Below, one piece after another: positions 15,860-24,225 of a DNA stretch of 64,000 bases. Origin of the DNA: Verrucomicrobiota bacterium (GTDB lineage Bacteria; Verrucomicrobiota; Verrucomicrobiia; Opitutales; Opitutaceae); contig JACRQG010000048.1 of NCBI GenBank assembly GCA_016222805.1, forward strand, positions 62,001 to 126,000. Direction: 5' to 3'. Numbering within the stretch: the stretch's first letter is position 1; every line of letters starts with the position of its first letter. The notes under the pieces are model-generated. The model saw only the letters and a program-made list of their open reading frames with translations, was not told the DNA's origin and made no database searches. Both the position numbers and the translations under genes were made by a program.

Positions 15860-18727
15860 CTATTCGCCGTCGCGGCGGGTCTCGAGCCGCACGGGGCCGA
15901 GCAGGCCGGAGTCGATGAGCGGGGTCTTGGCGGTGAGTTCGAGGACGTTGGTCTTGGTCAGGCGCTGGGCTTCCGGCAACGCGGCGTCGCCGATCACGCG
16001 GTTGGGCCAGAAGTTGACGACTTCCACCTCGAGCACGTTGCCTGTCGGCCGGAGCGCGTCGGTCACGTCGACCCGGAAGGGCGGCGCCCAGACGATGCCA
16101 CAGGAGCGGCCGTTGACCTTCACTTCCGCGAGTTCGCGCACCTGGCCCAGGTCGAGCCACACGCGCGTGGAGGGAAGCTTCGCACGCAGGCTGGCCGGCA
16201 GGTCGAAGCGCTTTTCGTACACCGCCGTGCCCGAATAGTACTTGATGCCGGGCTCGGTCCGCGTGGGCCAGCTCACGAGTGACGGAAACTCCGCCGTGGC
16301 GGGACCACCCCAACGCGGATCAAAGCGCACCTGCCAGGCCCCGGTGAGCTCCGCCTCGGCGGCGAATCGGGGGAAGTTTCCGCGGCCCGCCGCCGGCCGG
16401 GTTCCCGTTGCCGGCCGGAAGATCACGAACCACGAACCGCAGGGGTCAAACTCCAGGGGCACCGCCGTGCGGCCCTCGCGCACCTCATAGGCGCTCGCGG
16501 GCCGACGCTCGCCCGTCACCGCGTTCCACAGCTCCGGGACGCGGCCCGAGACGCGGAAGGTCGCCGTCACCCGCCCGGCGCGGTTGTGGCGGTTGGCGAC
16601 AAAATAGATGTCCGCCTCCTCCGTGCGCCGGTGGACGTAGTCGAGGTTCGCATCCGCCGGCGCGCCGCTGAACTCACAATCCGGCGGCACGCCTGCCGCC
16701 TGCAGGACCTCGCGCACGGGCCGGCCGGCGATCACCTTGCCGGTTTCCCAAAGTTCCGCCGCCAGCCGCTGCACTTCGGCATCGCGCGCGACGCGGTCGT
16801 GGAGCCCGCTGGCCTCGGTGGGCCGCGGGCCAATCACGGTCGCACCCGCGGCGACCAGATCGCGGATCTTCCGCAAGACCGGGAGCGAGACGATCGGCCG
16901 GTTGGGCAACACCAGCACCCGGTAGCTCATGCCGTCGGGCAGCACGAGGCGGCCGCCCCGCGCGGCAGCCCGGGTGAGCAACACCTCCTCGGTAAGCACG
17001 TCGTAGTCGTAACCCGGGAGGATCTTGGCCGGGTCCGATTTCTTGAGCTGCGCAAAGTTCGGCACGTGGTCGCCGTAATAGTAGGCGACATCGGCCACGA
17101 AGAGGCCCTGCTGCATCAAGGCCTGACAGCGGTTGAGATAGGCGAAGAACGGCGCGGACTTCTCCCACCACGTGACGTTGGGATTGAGGTGGGTGCCGGC
17201 GAAGTACTGCTGGCCGGGCAGGCCCATCTCCTTCGGAGAGCACACGAAGGCATGCCACACGAGCAGGTTGAGGCCCTCGCAAATCGCCTTGTCGAAGGAC
17301 GGCTTGAGGTTGTCCCACAACGTCTCCTGCCAGTGCGGGCCAATCGTGGTGAAGCCTTCCGCCAGCACCAGCTTGCGCCCGTAGGTGTGCGCGGCCGACG
17401 CGGGCTGCTTGAGGAAGAACCGGTTCTCGTCGCCGATGCGGTGCTTCCACGATGTGGCCCAGAATTCGCTCATCGGCGCGTCGTTGTAGCCGAGGCACTG
17501 TTGGGCATCGATCGGCACGGCGTGCGGGCCACCCGACTCCGGGTGGATGAGCAGCCCATGGCGGTGCGCGCCCTCGCGGAAGAGCCGGTAGTGGTTGGCG
17601 ATGGCCAGGTCGCCCATGGTGCGGCGGAAGTCGGCGAGGAAGCGGTTGCTCTCGTTGCGGCTGTTGACGATGCGCCCGGCGATCACCGGCAGCCAGGGCA
17701 GCAGATCGTAGCCCCGCCGCGCCTTGAATTCCTCCCGCAGGGTCGGCGTCCAGTTCGCGACCTCCACCTCCCAGCTGTCGGTGTGCAGGTATTTCAGCGC
17801 CTTGCCCGCGAGCGGCCCGGCGTCGGCGATCAGCGGCGCGACGACCGCGTCCCAGTACCGGCGAAAGGCCCCGTCATCGAAAGGATCGAGCGCGTAACCC
17901 TCCCAGCCCTGGCTGCAGGTCGAGACCTTGCAGTGATCGTTCAAGGTGCAGCCGAGGCGCAGCACCTGCCATTCGCCGGCCGGCGCGTCCCACGTCAGCT
18001 GGCCGGTCGCATCGAGCTTGCCGGTGAGGTCCAGCACGTCGCCGGTCTGCAGGTCCTGTTCCCCCGGAGTGGCGGCGACCTCCTGGAACAACGGCGTCGT
18101 ATCCGGGGCCGAGAACGGACGCAGGGGTTTGAGCAACGCCTTCTCAAGCTGGTTTTGCAACGGCGCGCGTTTCGCCGGAAGGTCCGGCCGCACGCGCCAC
18201 GCGATCACGAACAGATCGCGGTAGTAATTGTCGCGGGACTTCGGCGCCGCGATCGGAACGACGACCTTGGCCGGACCCAGCACGCGGACCTCGGACCAGG
18301 TGAGTTTCTTGGGCGCATCATCGGGGGTCACAATGGGGCCGCCGAGGTTCCAACCGCTCTGGATGTTGAGGCTCATCTCCAGGCCCAGCCGATCCGCCTC
18401 GCGCAGGGCGTGCCGGTAGAGTTCGCGCCAGCCCGCCGAGAAGAAGGTCGGCCCGCGGGGCACCTGGGCGTTGTTGCGCTGCTCGGCGCCGCCGGCATCG
18501 CAGATCAGGGCGCCGCCGAAGCCCTTGGCCTTCATCTGCTCCAGATCGCGGGTGATGGCCTCCTTGGTGACATTGCTGTTGAGCCACCACCAATAGGCCC
18601 GCAACCGGGCGCTCGATGGGGGGTTGGTCCAAACGTCTTCGAGCGTGGACGCCGAGGCGGCGGAGGCGGTGCCGGCGGCGAGCAGGAACCAGAGAGAAGC
18701 GGCCAGGCGGACAACGGGAGCGTTCAT
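15860..18727 (-). CDS. GH106-like glycoside hydrolase (putative alpha-L-rhamnosidase), exported
   Basis: Exported hydrolase of 955 residues. ATG 18727 gives a signal peptide ending near TASAASAS (residue 26). The fold order matches the enzyme at 4956-8297: PPSSARLRAYWWWLNSNVT (about 37-54), LNIQSGWNLGGP (120-131), LHTDSWEVEVANW (E320), HPESGGPHAVPIDAQ (E397), LVLAEGFTTIGPHW (E457). A C-terminal GH2-like sugar-binding domain follows, with KYYSGTAVYEKRF and LDLGQVRELAEVKVNG. It is about 160 residues shorter than the other copy. It is divergent from rhaT-rhaA across 283 bases and precedes an MFS transporter, which ties it to rhamnose use. The family is known for alpha-L-rhamnosidases; linkage preference is unknown. 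Confidence 0.86.
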   Translation of the reverse strand: MNAPVVRLAASLWFLLAAGTASAASASTLEDVWTNPPSSARLRAYWWWLNSNVTKEAITRDLEQMKAKGFGGALICDAGGAEQRNNAQVPRGPTFFSAGWRELYRHALREADRLGLEMSLNIQSGWNLGGPIVTPDDAPKKLTWSEVRVLGPAKVVVPIAAPKSRDNYYRDLFVIAWRVRPDLPAKRAPLQNQLEKALLKPLRPFSAPDTTPLFQEVAATPGEQDLQTGDVLDLTGKLDATGQLTWDAPAGEWQVLRLGCTLNDHCKVSTCSQGWEGYALDPFDDGAFRRYWDAVVAPLIADAGPLAGKALKYLHTDSWEVEVANWTPTLREEFKARRGYDLLPWLPVIAGRIVNSRNESNRFLADFRRTMGDLAIANHYRLFREGAHRHGLLIHPESGGPHAVPIDAQQCLGYNDAPMSEFWATSWKHRIGDENRFFLKQPASAAHTYGRKLVLAEGFTTIGPHWQETLWDNLKPSFDKAICEGLNLLVWHAFVCSPKEMGLPGQQYFAGTHLNPNVTWWEKSAPFFAYLNRCQALMQQGLFVADVAYYYGDHVPNFAQLKKSDPAKILPGYDYDVLTEEVLLTRAAARGGRLVLPDGMSYRVLVLPNRPIVSLPVLRKIRDLVAAGATVIGPRPTEASGLHDRVARDAEVQRLAAELWETGKVIAGRPVREVLQAAGVPPDCEFSGAPADANLDYVHRRTEEADIYFVANRHNRAGRVTATFRVSGRVPELWNAVTGERRPASAYEVREGRTAVPLEFDPCGSWFVIFRPATGTRPAAGRGNFPRFAAEAELTGAWQVRFDPRWGGPATAEFPSLVSWPTRTEPGIKYYSGTAVYEKRFDLPASLRAKLPSTRVWLDLGQVRELAEVKVNGRSCGIVWAPPFRVDVTDALRPTGNVLEVEVVNFWPNRVIGDAALPEAQRLTKTNVLELTAKTPLIDSGLLGPVRLETRRDGE

Positions 18728-18776
18728 GAGGCGGAGGGGTGGCGCGAAACCCGGCCATCGGGTCGGCGGCAGGGGG

Positions 18777-18792
18777 CGATCCTATCGGATCG
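18777..18792. promoter_or_regulatory. CGATCC-TATC-GGATCG palindrome in the GH106/rhaT divergent region
   Basis: A perfect 6-bp inverted repeat with a 4-base spacer in the 283-base gap between the GH106-like gene (start 18727, minus) and rhaT (start 19011, plus). It sits 50 bases upstream of the hydrolase start and 218 bases before rhaT. It is the clearest symmetric site in the gap, so it is a candidate operator; no regulator gene is adjacent. Confidence 0.35.
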
Positions 18793-19010
18793 GAGGGGCG
18801 CAGGGATTCGCGCCCTCTGGCATTCTCTCCGCTTTTCTTGGCGTGGGTGCACTCCCCGGCGCCGCCCGGCCGCCCTGACGGTTGGGAAACCGCCACTCCT
18901 GCGGTCCGGAGCACCCCGCGGCTCCCCAGGCAATGATGTGCCCCGCCATTTGACCGTCGGATGATATCGCTCTTTGCAGTCCGGATCAATTCGTCCACGC
19001 TCGCGGGCGC

Positions 19011-20174
19011 ATGTCTCCGAACCCCTTCCTCGGCGTCTTCTTTCACTGGCTCGGCGGGCTCGCGTCCGGCAGCTTCTATGTTCCCTACAAGGGGGTGAAG
19101 AAATGGTCCTGGGAGACCTACTGGCTCGTGGGCGGGGTGTTCTCGTGGATCATCTGCCCCACGCTGCTGGCGAGCATCCTGACCAAAGGCCTGTTCGGGG
19201 TGATCCAGCAGCAGTCGGCCTCGACGCTGTGGTGGACGTACTTCTTCGGCGCGATGTGGGGCTTCGGCGGACTGACCTTCGGGCTGACGATGCGCTACCT
19301 CGGCATGTCGCTCGGCATGGGCGTGGCGCTGGGCTACTGCGCGGCGTTCGGCACGCTGCTGCCGCCGATCTTCAAGTCATTCGTGCCGTCGATCCCGGTG
19401 GCGGAGACCCTCGGGCAGATCGCCGCGACCAAGCCGGGCCAGATCACGCTGGCGGGGGTGGCGGTGTGCCTGCTGGGCATCGGCATCGCGGCCCTGGCCG
19501 GCCTGACCAAGGAGCGGGAGATGCCCGAGGCCGAAAAGAAGAAGGCGATCGCGGAGTTTAGCTTCAAGAAGGGCCTGATCGTCGCGACGTTCTCCGGCAT
19601 CATGAGCGCGTGCTTTGCGTTCGCCCTCACCGCCGGCAATCCCATCGGCGAGGCTTCGGCCAAGGCCGGCACCGACGCCATCTGGACCGGCCTGCCCAAG
19701 CTCGTGGTGGTGCTGCTGGGCGGCTTCACCACCAACTTCATCTGGTGCGTGATCCTGAACTTCCGCAACGGCACCGGCTACCAGTACCTCGCGAGCCACG
19801 TCCGTCCCGAGCACGCCTCGCTGACCGCCGACGGCGGGGAACACGGCGGCGGCGCGGCCGCGGCGGCGGCCAGCGCGGATCTGCGCGTGCCCCGGCTCGG
19901 CAACTACTTCTTCTCCGCCCTCGCCGGCACGACCTGGTACTTCCAGTTCTTCTTCTACACGATGGGCGAAACCCAGATGGGCCAGTACGGGTTCGCCTCG
20001 TGGACGCTGCACATGGCCAGCATCATCATCTTCTCCACGATGTGGGGCTGGATCTTCCACGAATGGAAGGGCTCGAGCAAGAAGGCCCACACGCTGATCG
20101 GCCTCGGCATCGCCAGCCTGATCCTTTCCACCATCATCATCGGCTACGGCACCTATATCAAGGGCGCCAACTGA
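19011..20174 (+). CDS. rhaT: L-rhamnose-proton symporter RhaT
   Basis: Inner-membrane transporter of 387 residues with about ten hydrophobic segments. It imports L-rhamnose with protons. Family signatures align with E. coli RhaT: FYVPYKGVKKWSWETYW near residue 22, FGAMWGFGGLTFGLTMRYLGMSLGMGVALG near 80-110, EFSFKKGLIVATFSGIMSACFAFA near 183, and WYFQFFFYTMGETQMGQYGFASWTLHM near the end. It is about 40 residues longer than the E. coli protein, partly through a hydrophilic His/Gly/Ala-rich loop (residues about 263-288, ADGGEHGGGAAAAAAS). rhaA follows 42 bases later, so the two are probably one transcript. The GH106-like enzyme across the divergent promoter would supply its substrate. Confidence 0.95.
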   Translation: MSPNPFLGVFFHWLGGLASGSFYVPYKGVKKWSWETYWLVGGVFSWIICPTLLASILTKGLFGVIQQQSASTLWWTYFFGAMWGFGGLTFGLTMRYLGMSLGMGVALGYCAAFGTLLPPIFKSFVPSIPVAETLGQIAATKPGQITLAGVAVCLLGIGIAALAGLTKEREMPEAEKKKAIAEFSFKKGLIVATFSGIMSACFAFALTAGNPIGEASAKAGTDAIWTGLPKLVVVLLGGFTTNFIWCVILNFRNGTGYQYLASHVRPEHASLTADGGEHGGGAAAAAASADLRVPRLGNYFFSALAGTTWYFQFFFYTMGETQMGQYGFASWTLHMASIIIFSTMWGWIFHEWKGSSKKAHTLIGLGIASLILSTIIIGYGTYIKGAN

Positions 20175-20216
20175 ACCATCCCGCACCGTCACTTCCCGTT
20201 CGTCCCCCGTCCTCCC

Positions 20217-21470
20217 ATGGCCACCAACGCGTACACCTTCGCCCGTGACACCTACGCCGCCCTCGGCGTCGACACCGAGAGCGCCCTGCGCCGGCTCGCC
20301 CGCATTCCCATCTCCCTCCACTGCTGGCAGGGCGATGATGTCGGCGGCTTCGAGAAACCCGACGCCACCCTCTCCGGCGGCGGCATCCAGGCCACCGGCA
20401 ACTACCCCGGCAAGGCGCGCACCCTGGCGCAGCTGCGGCAGGATCTCGAGAAGGTCTACTCGCTGCTTCCGGGCCAACACCGCCTAAACCTTCACGCCAT
20501 CTACGGCGACTTCGGCGGCAAGCTGGTGGACCGCGACGCCATCGAGGTGCGGCATTTCCAGTCGTGGATCGACTGGTGCGCGGACCAAGGGCTCGGCCTC
20601 GACTTCAACCCCACCTGTTTCTCGCATCCCTTGGCGGCGGACGGCTTCACCCTCTCCCACCCCGACAAGAAGGTCCGCCAGTTCTGGATCGATCACTGCA
20701 TCGCCACCCGCCGGATTGGCGCCGCCATCGGCCGCAAGCTGGGCAAGACCTGCGTGACCAACGTCTGGATTCCCGACGCCTCCAAGGACACCCCGTTCGA
20801 CCGCGCCGGCCCGCGCGCGCGCCTCGCCGAGGCGCTGGACGCCGTGTTCGCCCAGAAACTCAACCCGCGGCACAACCTCGACGCGATTGAGAGCAAGCTC
20901 TTCGGCATCGGTGCCGAATCCTACACCGTCGGTTCGCATGAGTTCTACCTCGGCTACGCCGTGCAGCACCAGAAGGTGTACTGTCTCGACGCCGGGCATT
21001 TCCACCCGACCGAGTCGGTCGCCGACAAACTCTCCTCGCTCCTGCAATTCGTCCCCGGCGTGCTGCTGCACGTGAGCCGCGGGGTCCGCTGGGACAGCGA
21101 CCACGTGGTGATCCTCGACGATCAGACCCGCGCGATCTTCGAGGAAGTCGTGCGGAGCGGCCAGATGGACCGCATCTACATCGGCCTCGACTACTTCGAC
21201 GCCAGCATCAACCGCGTCGCCGCCTGGGTGATCGGCACCCGCGCCGCGCAGAAGGCGCTGCTGGCGGCGCTGCTCGAACCGGCCAAGGCCCTGCGCCAGG
21301 CGGAGCAGGCCGGGGACAACACCCTGCGCCTCGCCCTGTTCGAGGAAGCGCGCACGCTGCCGCTCGGCGCCGTGTGGGACGAATTCTGCCGCCGCCAGGA
21401 TGTGCCGGCCGGGCTCGCCTGCATGGACGAGATCAAGGCCTACGAGCGCGACGTGCTGGCGCAGCGGTAA
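20217..21470 (+). CDS. rhaA: L-rhamnose isomerase RhaA
   Basis: Cytoplasmic enzyme converting L-rhamnose to L-rhamnulose (EC 5.3.1.14); 417 residues against 419 in E. coli. Family features include [14 protein letters not shown] (33-46), [11 protein letters not shown] (91-101), [12 protein letters not shown] (129-140), [18 protein letters not shown] (E234) and the metal-site segments [20 protein letters not shown] (258-276) and [14 protein letters not shown] (284-297). It follows rhaT closely. No rhamnulokinase (RhaB) or rhamnulose-1-phosphate aldolase (RhaD) lies in the window, so later steps are encoded elsewhere or run differently. Confidence 0.96.
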   Translation: MATNAYTFARDTYAALGVDTESALRRLARIPISLHCWQGDDVGGFEKPDATLSGGGIQATGNYPGKARTLAQLRQDLEKVYSLLPGQHRLNLHAIYGDFGGKLVDRDAIEVRHFQSWIDWCADQGLGLDFNPTCFSHPLAADGFTLSHPDKKVRQFWIDHCIATRRIGAAIGRKLGKTCVTNVWIPDASKDTPFDRAGPRARLAEALDAVFAQKLNPRHNLDAIESKLFGIGAESYTVGSHEFYLGYAVQHQKVYCLDAGHFHPTESVADKLSSLLQFVPGVLLHVSRGVRWDSDHVVILDDQTRAIFEEVVRSGQMDRIYIGLDYFDASINRVAAWVIGTRAAQKALLAALLEPAKALRQAEQAGDNTLRLALFEEARTLPLGAVWDEFCRRQDVPAGLACMDEIKAYERDVLAQR

Positions 21471-21548
21471 CCGGTGGCCGGGGGCAGCGACCCCGGCGAC
21501 AGGGGCGGAGCATCGCCGGTCCCCGCACGGAGCCGGCCTGCTTCCCGT

Positions 21549-22628
21549 TCAACCCCGCCGCACGGTCTCGATCATCGCGAGGATGTTCTCGAGCGGCGTG
21601 CCGGGCTGGACGTTGTGGCACGAACAACAGATGAAGCCGCGCCCGCCCGCGCCCAGGGTCTCCAGGCACCGGCGAGTTTCCGCCCTGACCTCGGCGACCG
21701 TGCCCCGCGGCAGCACACTCTGGTTGTCCACGCCGCCGTGGAAGATCACCCGATCGCCGAATTCGCGCTTGAGGTCCGGCAGCTCCATTCCGGGGCAGGC
21801 GTGCTGGATCGGATTCAGCACGTCGACCCCGCAGTCGAGGATCGGCCGCAGCAGGCGCCGGGCGGCGCCGTCCGTGTGGTAGAACACCCGCAGTCCATGG
21901 GCATGCACCAGGTCGCACCAACGCCGCAGCCGCGGCTGCAGGTGGCGCTCCCACATCGCCGGCGAGAGCAGGAGCGACTCCTGTCCGGCGATATCGTCGC
22001 TGATGAAGACCAGATCCAGCCAGCGGCCGGTGCGCGCGAACATCCGGCGCATCATCTCCGTCTGGATTGACTCGATGCGATCGAGGATCGCCTCCACCAG
22101 CTCGGGACTTTCGATCAGGTCCATCATCGCCTGCTCCAGGCCACGCATTTGGCAGTAGATCTCAAAGAGGGACACCCACGGACCGATCACCGCGAAGTCG
22201 CGCGCCGCGACCTCAGCCCGCGCCGCCGCGCCGTCGTAGTCGAAACGTTCGACCTTCGGCCACCAGGGATAGCGGTCGAGGGAAGCCGCCGTCTCGTAAC
22301 CGGCGAGCGGCGCTGCGCCGAACTCCGCATACTGCGCCTCACCCGCCTGGATGTTGCGGAGCGGGACGCCCCACATCGTGCGTCCCCCGGCACTTTCGGC
22401 TCCGGCTCCGGACTGGGCCCCGGCCGCCTCGCCCGACTCAGCGCGGTATTCGATGAAGTCCCAGACGATCTTGTCGAGGCCGAGCGCCTTCCACATCGCG
22501 AGATCGTCCCCGACGCCGCAGTGGCGGCGCAGCTGCGCGGCCACCTCCGGCGTGTGCCAGAGATCCACCGGGGTGCGGTCGGTCGGCTGGCGGTTCAGCG
22601 TGGCGAGGATGCGTTCCTTGGAGGTCAT
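21549..22628 (-). CDS. Uroporphyrinogen decarboxylase (UroD/MtaA-like) family protein
   Basis: A 359-residue TIM-barrel protein of the URO-D superfamily. ATG 22628 gives MTSKERILATLNRQPTDRTPVDLW, the usual family start; a longer reading to 22685 is not family-like. The C-terminal CSCHNVQPGTPLENI with the preceding FYHTDGAARRLLRPILDCGVDVLNPIQ resembles the metal-binding end of cobamide-dependent methyltransferases (MtaA/CmuA) rather than the arginine-rich active site of haem UroD. A corrinoid/methyl-transfer or demethylation role is possible, but no corrinoid protein or activator is nearby. Such genes are common in Verrucomicrobia and Planctomycetes glycan loci with unknown function. It lies 100 bases after the DUF1501 gene on the same strand. 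Confidence 0.82.
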   Translation of the reverse strand: MTSKERILATLNRQPTDRTPVDLWHTPEVAAQLRRHCGVGDDLAMWKALGLDKIVWDFIEYRAESGEAAGAQSGAGAESAGGRTMWGVPLRNIQAGEAQYAEFGAAPLAGYETAASLDRYPWWPKVERFDYDGAAARAEVAARDFAVIGPWVSLFEIYCQMRGLEQAMMDLIESPELVEAILDRIESIQTEMMRRMFARTGRWLDLVFISDDIAGQESLLLSPAMWERHLQPRLRRWCDLVHAHGLRVFYHTDGAARRLLRPILDCGVDVLNPIQHACPGMELPDLKREFGDRVIFHGGVDNQSVLPRGTVAEVRAETRRCLETLGAGGRGFICCSCHNVQPGTPLENILAMIETVRRG

Positions 22629-22728
22629 GCGGACGCCCGCCAGTTTCGCGGACTTCCCTTCCGCGGCCAAGGTTGATTCGCGCAACCCGCGGCGGAGTGC
22701 GGGCGCCCCCGGACTGCCGGCCCGGTCC

Positions 22729-24201
22729 TCAGGTAAACAGCCGCGGCACGAGCTGCCCGTGCACGTCGGTCAGGCGGTAGTCGCGGCCCTGGAAGCGATA
22801 GGTGAGCCGCGTGTGATCGTAGCCGAAGAGGTGCAGGATTGTGGCATGCAGGTCGTGCACGTGCACCGGATCCTTCGCGACATTCCAGGCCAGGTCGTCG
22901 GTCTCGCCGATCACCTGTCCGCCCTTGATGCCCCCGCCGGCGAGCCAGAGGCTGAAGGCGTTGGGGTGATGATCGCGGCCGGTGACCGACCGCGAGCCCG
23001 GGCGGTTTTCCCCCAGGGCGGTGCGCCCAAATTCCGAACCGCAAATCACCAGGGTGTCGTCGAGCAGGCCGCGTTGCTTGAGATCCTTCACCAGCGCGGC
23101 GATGGGCTGATCGGCCATCAGGCAGTTGTGCGGGAGGTCGGTGTTGATCCGGCTGTGGTGGTCCCACGAGGCGTGGATGACCTGCACGACCCGGACGCCG
23201 CGCTCGACCAGCCGGCGCGCCATCAGGCAGTTGCGGGCAAAGGTGCCAAACAGCCCGGTGCCGCCGAGCTGATTGCCGCCCTCGATCTTCGGCTCCGTGC
23301 GATCGACCCCATACAGGTCCAGCGTGGCCTGGGATTCGCCGGACAGGTCCATCAGTTCGGGCGCGGCAGCCTGCATCCGGAACGCGAGCTCATAGGCCGC
23401 GATGCGGCTTTCGATTTCCGGATCGTGCACCTCGGCATGGTGGAGGGCATTCAGCCGAGAGACCCCCTCGATGGTGCGCCGCTGCATCGCAGAGGAGATC
23501 GCGGCGGGGTTGTCGAGGTTGAGCACGGGGGTGCCCTCGTTGCGAAACATCACGCCGGAGTACTTCGAGGGCAGGAAACCGCTCGCCCAGCTCGCGGATC
23601 CGCCGGGCACGCCCCGCCCCACGCAGATGAGCACCACGAACTCCGGCAGGTTCCGGTTTTCGCTGCCCAGTCCATACGACAGCCAGGAGCCCAGGCTGGG
23701 CCGCCCGGCGATGGCCGAGCCGGTGTTCATCAGCAATTGGCCGGGCACGTGATTGAACTGGTCCGTGTGCATCGAACGGATCAGGCAGATGTCGTCCGCG
23801 ATGGAGCCGATGTGCGGCAGCAGATCCGACAACTCCATGCCGCACTGCCCATGCTTCCGGAACGTGCGCGGCGTCCCCATGATCCGCGCCGATTCCTTGG
23901 CGAGGAAGGCGAAGCGCATGTTCTTCCACATCGACTCCGGCAGGGGCTGCCCATCGAGTTCGTTCAGCTTCGGCTTGGGATCATAGAGATCCATCTGGCT
24001 GGGGCCGCCCTCCAGGTAGATATAGATGCAGTTCTTGGCCCGCGGCGCATGGTGGGTTCCCACCTGCCCCGGTCCCGGCAGGGTCGCTCCCAGCAGGCGG
24101 CCCTCGCCACTGAGAAGATGGGACAACGCCAAGCCGCCGATGCCGCCGCAGGCCTGGGTAAGGAAACTCCGTCGGCTGAACAGGGGAAGGTGCGAAGGCA
24201 T
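22729..24201 (-). CDS. DUF1501 family protein with Tat signal
   Basis: A 490-residue exported protein of the sulfatase/alkaline-phosphatase-like fold. The start MPSHLPLFSRRSFLTQACGGIGGLALSHLL has a twin-arginine motif (SRRSFLT, residues 9-15), so it should be exported folded by the Tat route. Conserved DUF1501 stretches follow: YIYLEGGPSQMDLYDPKPKLNEL (about 59-81), IRSMHTDQFNHVPGQLLMNTGS, VVQVIHASWDHHS, and near the end ICGSEFGRTALGENRPGSR, GRDHHPNAFSLWLAGGGIKGG. The usual partner gene of this family, encoding the PSD1/cytochrome protein, is immediately upstream (24-base gap). Function is unknown; the His/Asp-rich motifs suggest a metal-dependent hydrolase. Confidence 0.9.
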   Translation of the reverse strand: MPSHLPLFSRRSFLTQACGGIGGLALSHLLSGEGRLLGATLPGPGQVGTHHAPRAKNCIYIYLEGGPSQMDLYDPKPKLNELDGQPLPESMWKNMRFAFLAKESARIMGTPRTFRKHGQCGMELSDLLPHIGSIADDICLIRSMHTDQFNHVPGQLLMNTGSAIAGRPSLGSWLSYGLGSENRNLPEFVVLICVGRGVPGGSASWASGFLPSKYSGVMFRNEGTPVLNLDNPAAISSAMQRRTIEGVSRLNALHHAEVHDPEIESRIAAYELAFRMQAAAPELMDLSGESQATLDLYGVDRTEPKIEGGNQLGGTGLFGTFARNCLMARRLVERGVRVVQVIHASWDHHSRINTDLPHNCLMADQPIAALVKDLKQRGLLDDTLVICGSEFGRTALGENRPGSRSVTGRDHHPNAFSLWLAGGGIKGGQVIGETDDLAWNVAKDPVHVHDLHATILHLFGYDHTRLTYRFQGRDYRLTDVHGQLVPRLFT

Positions 24202-24225
24202 TTTCAGGGAAAGCGGTGTCGCCCG

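Noticed and set aside
15666-16313. Upstream extension of the MFS frame to 609 residues
   Set aside because: The extension runs out of frame through the end of the GH106-like gene and is Arg-rich. The first membrane helix begins right after GTG 15665.
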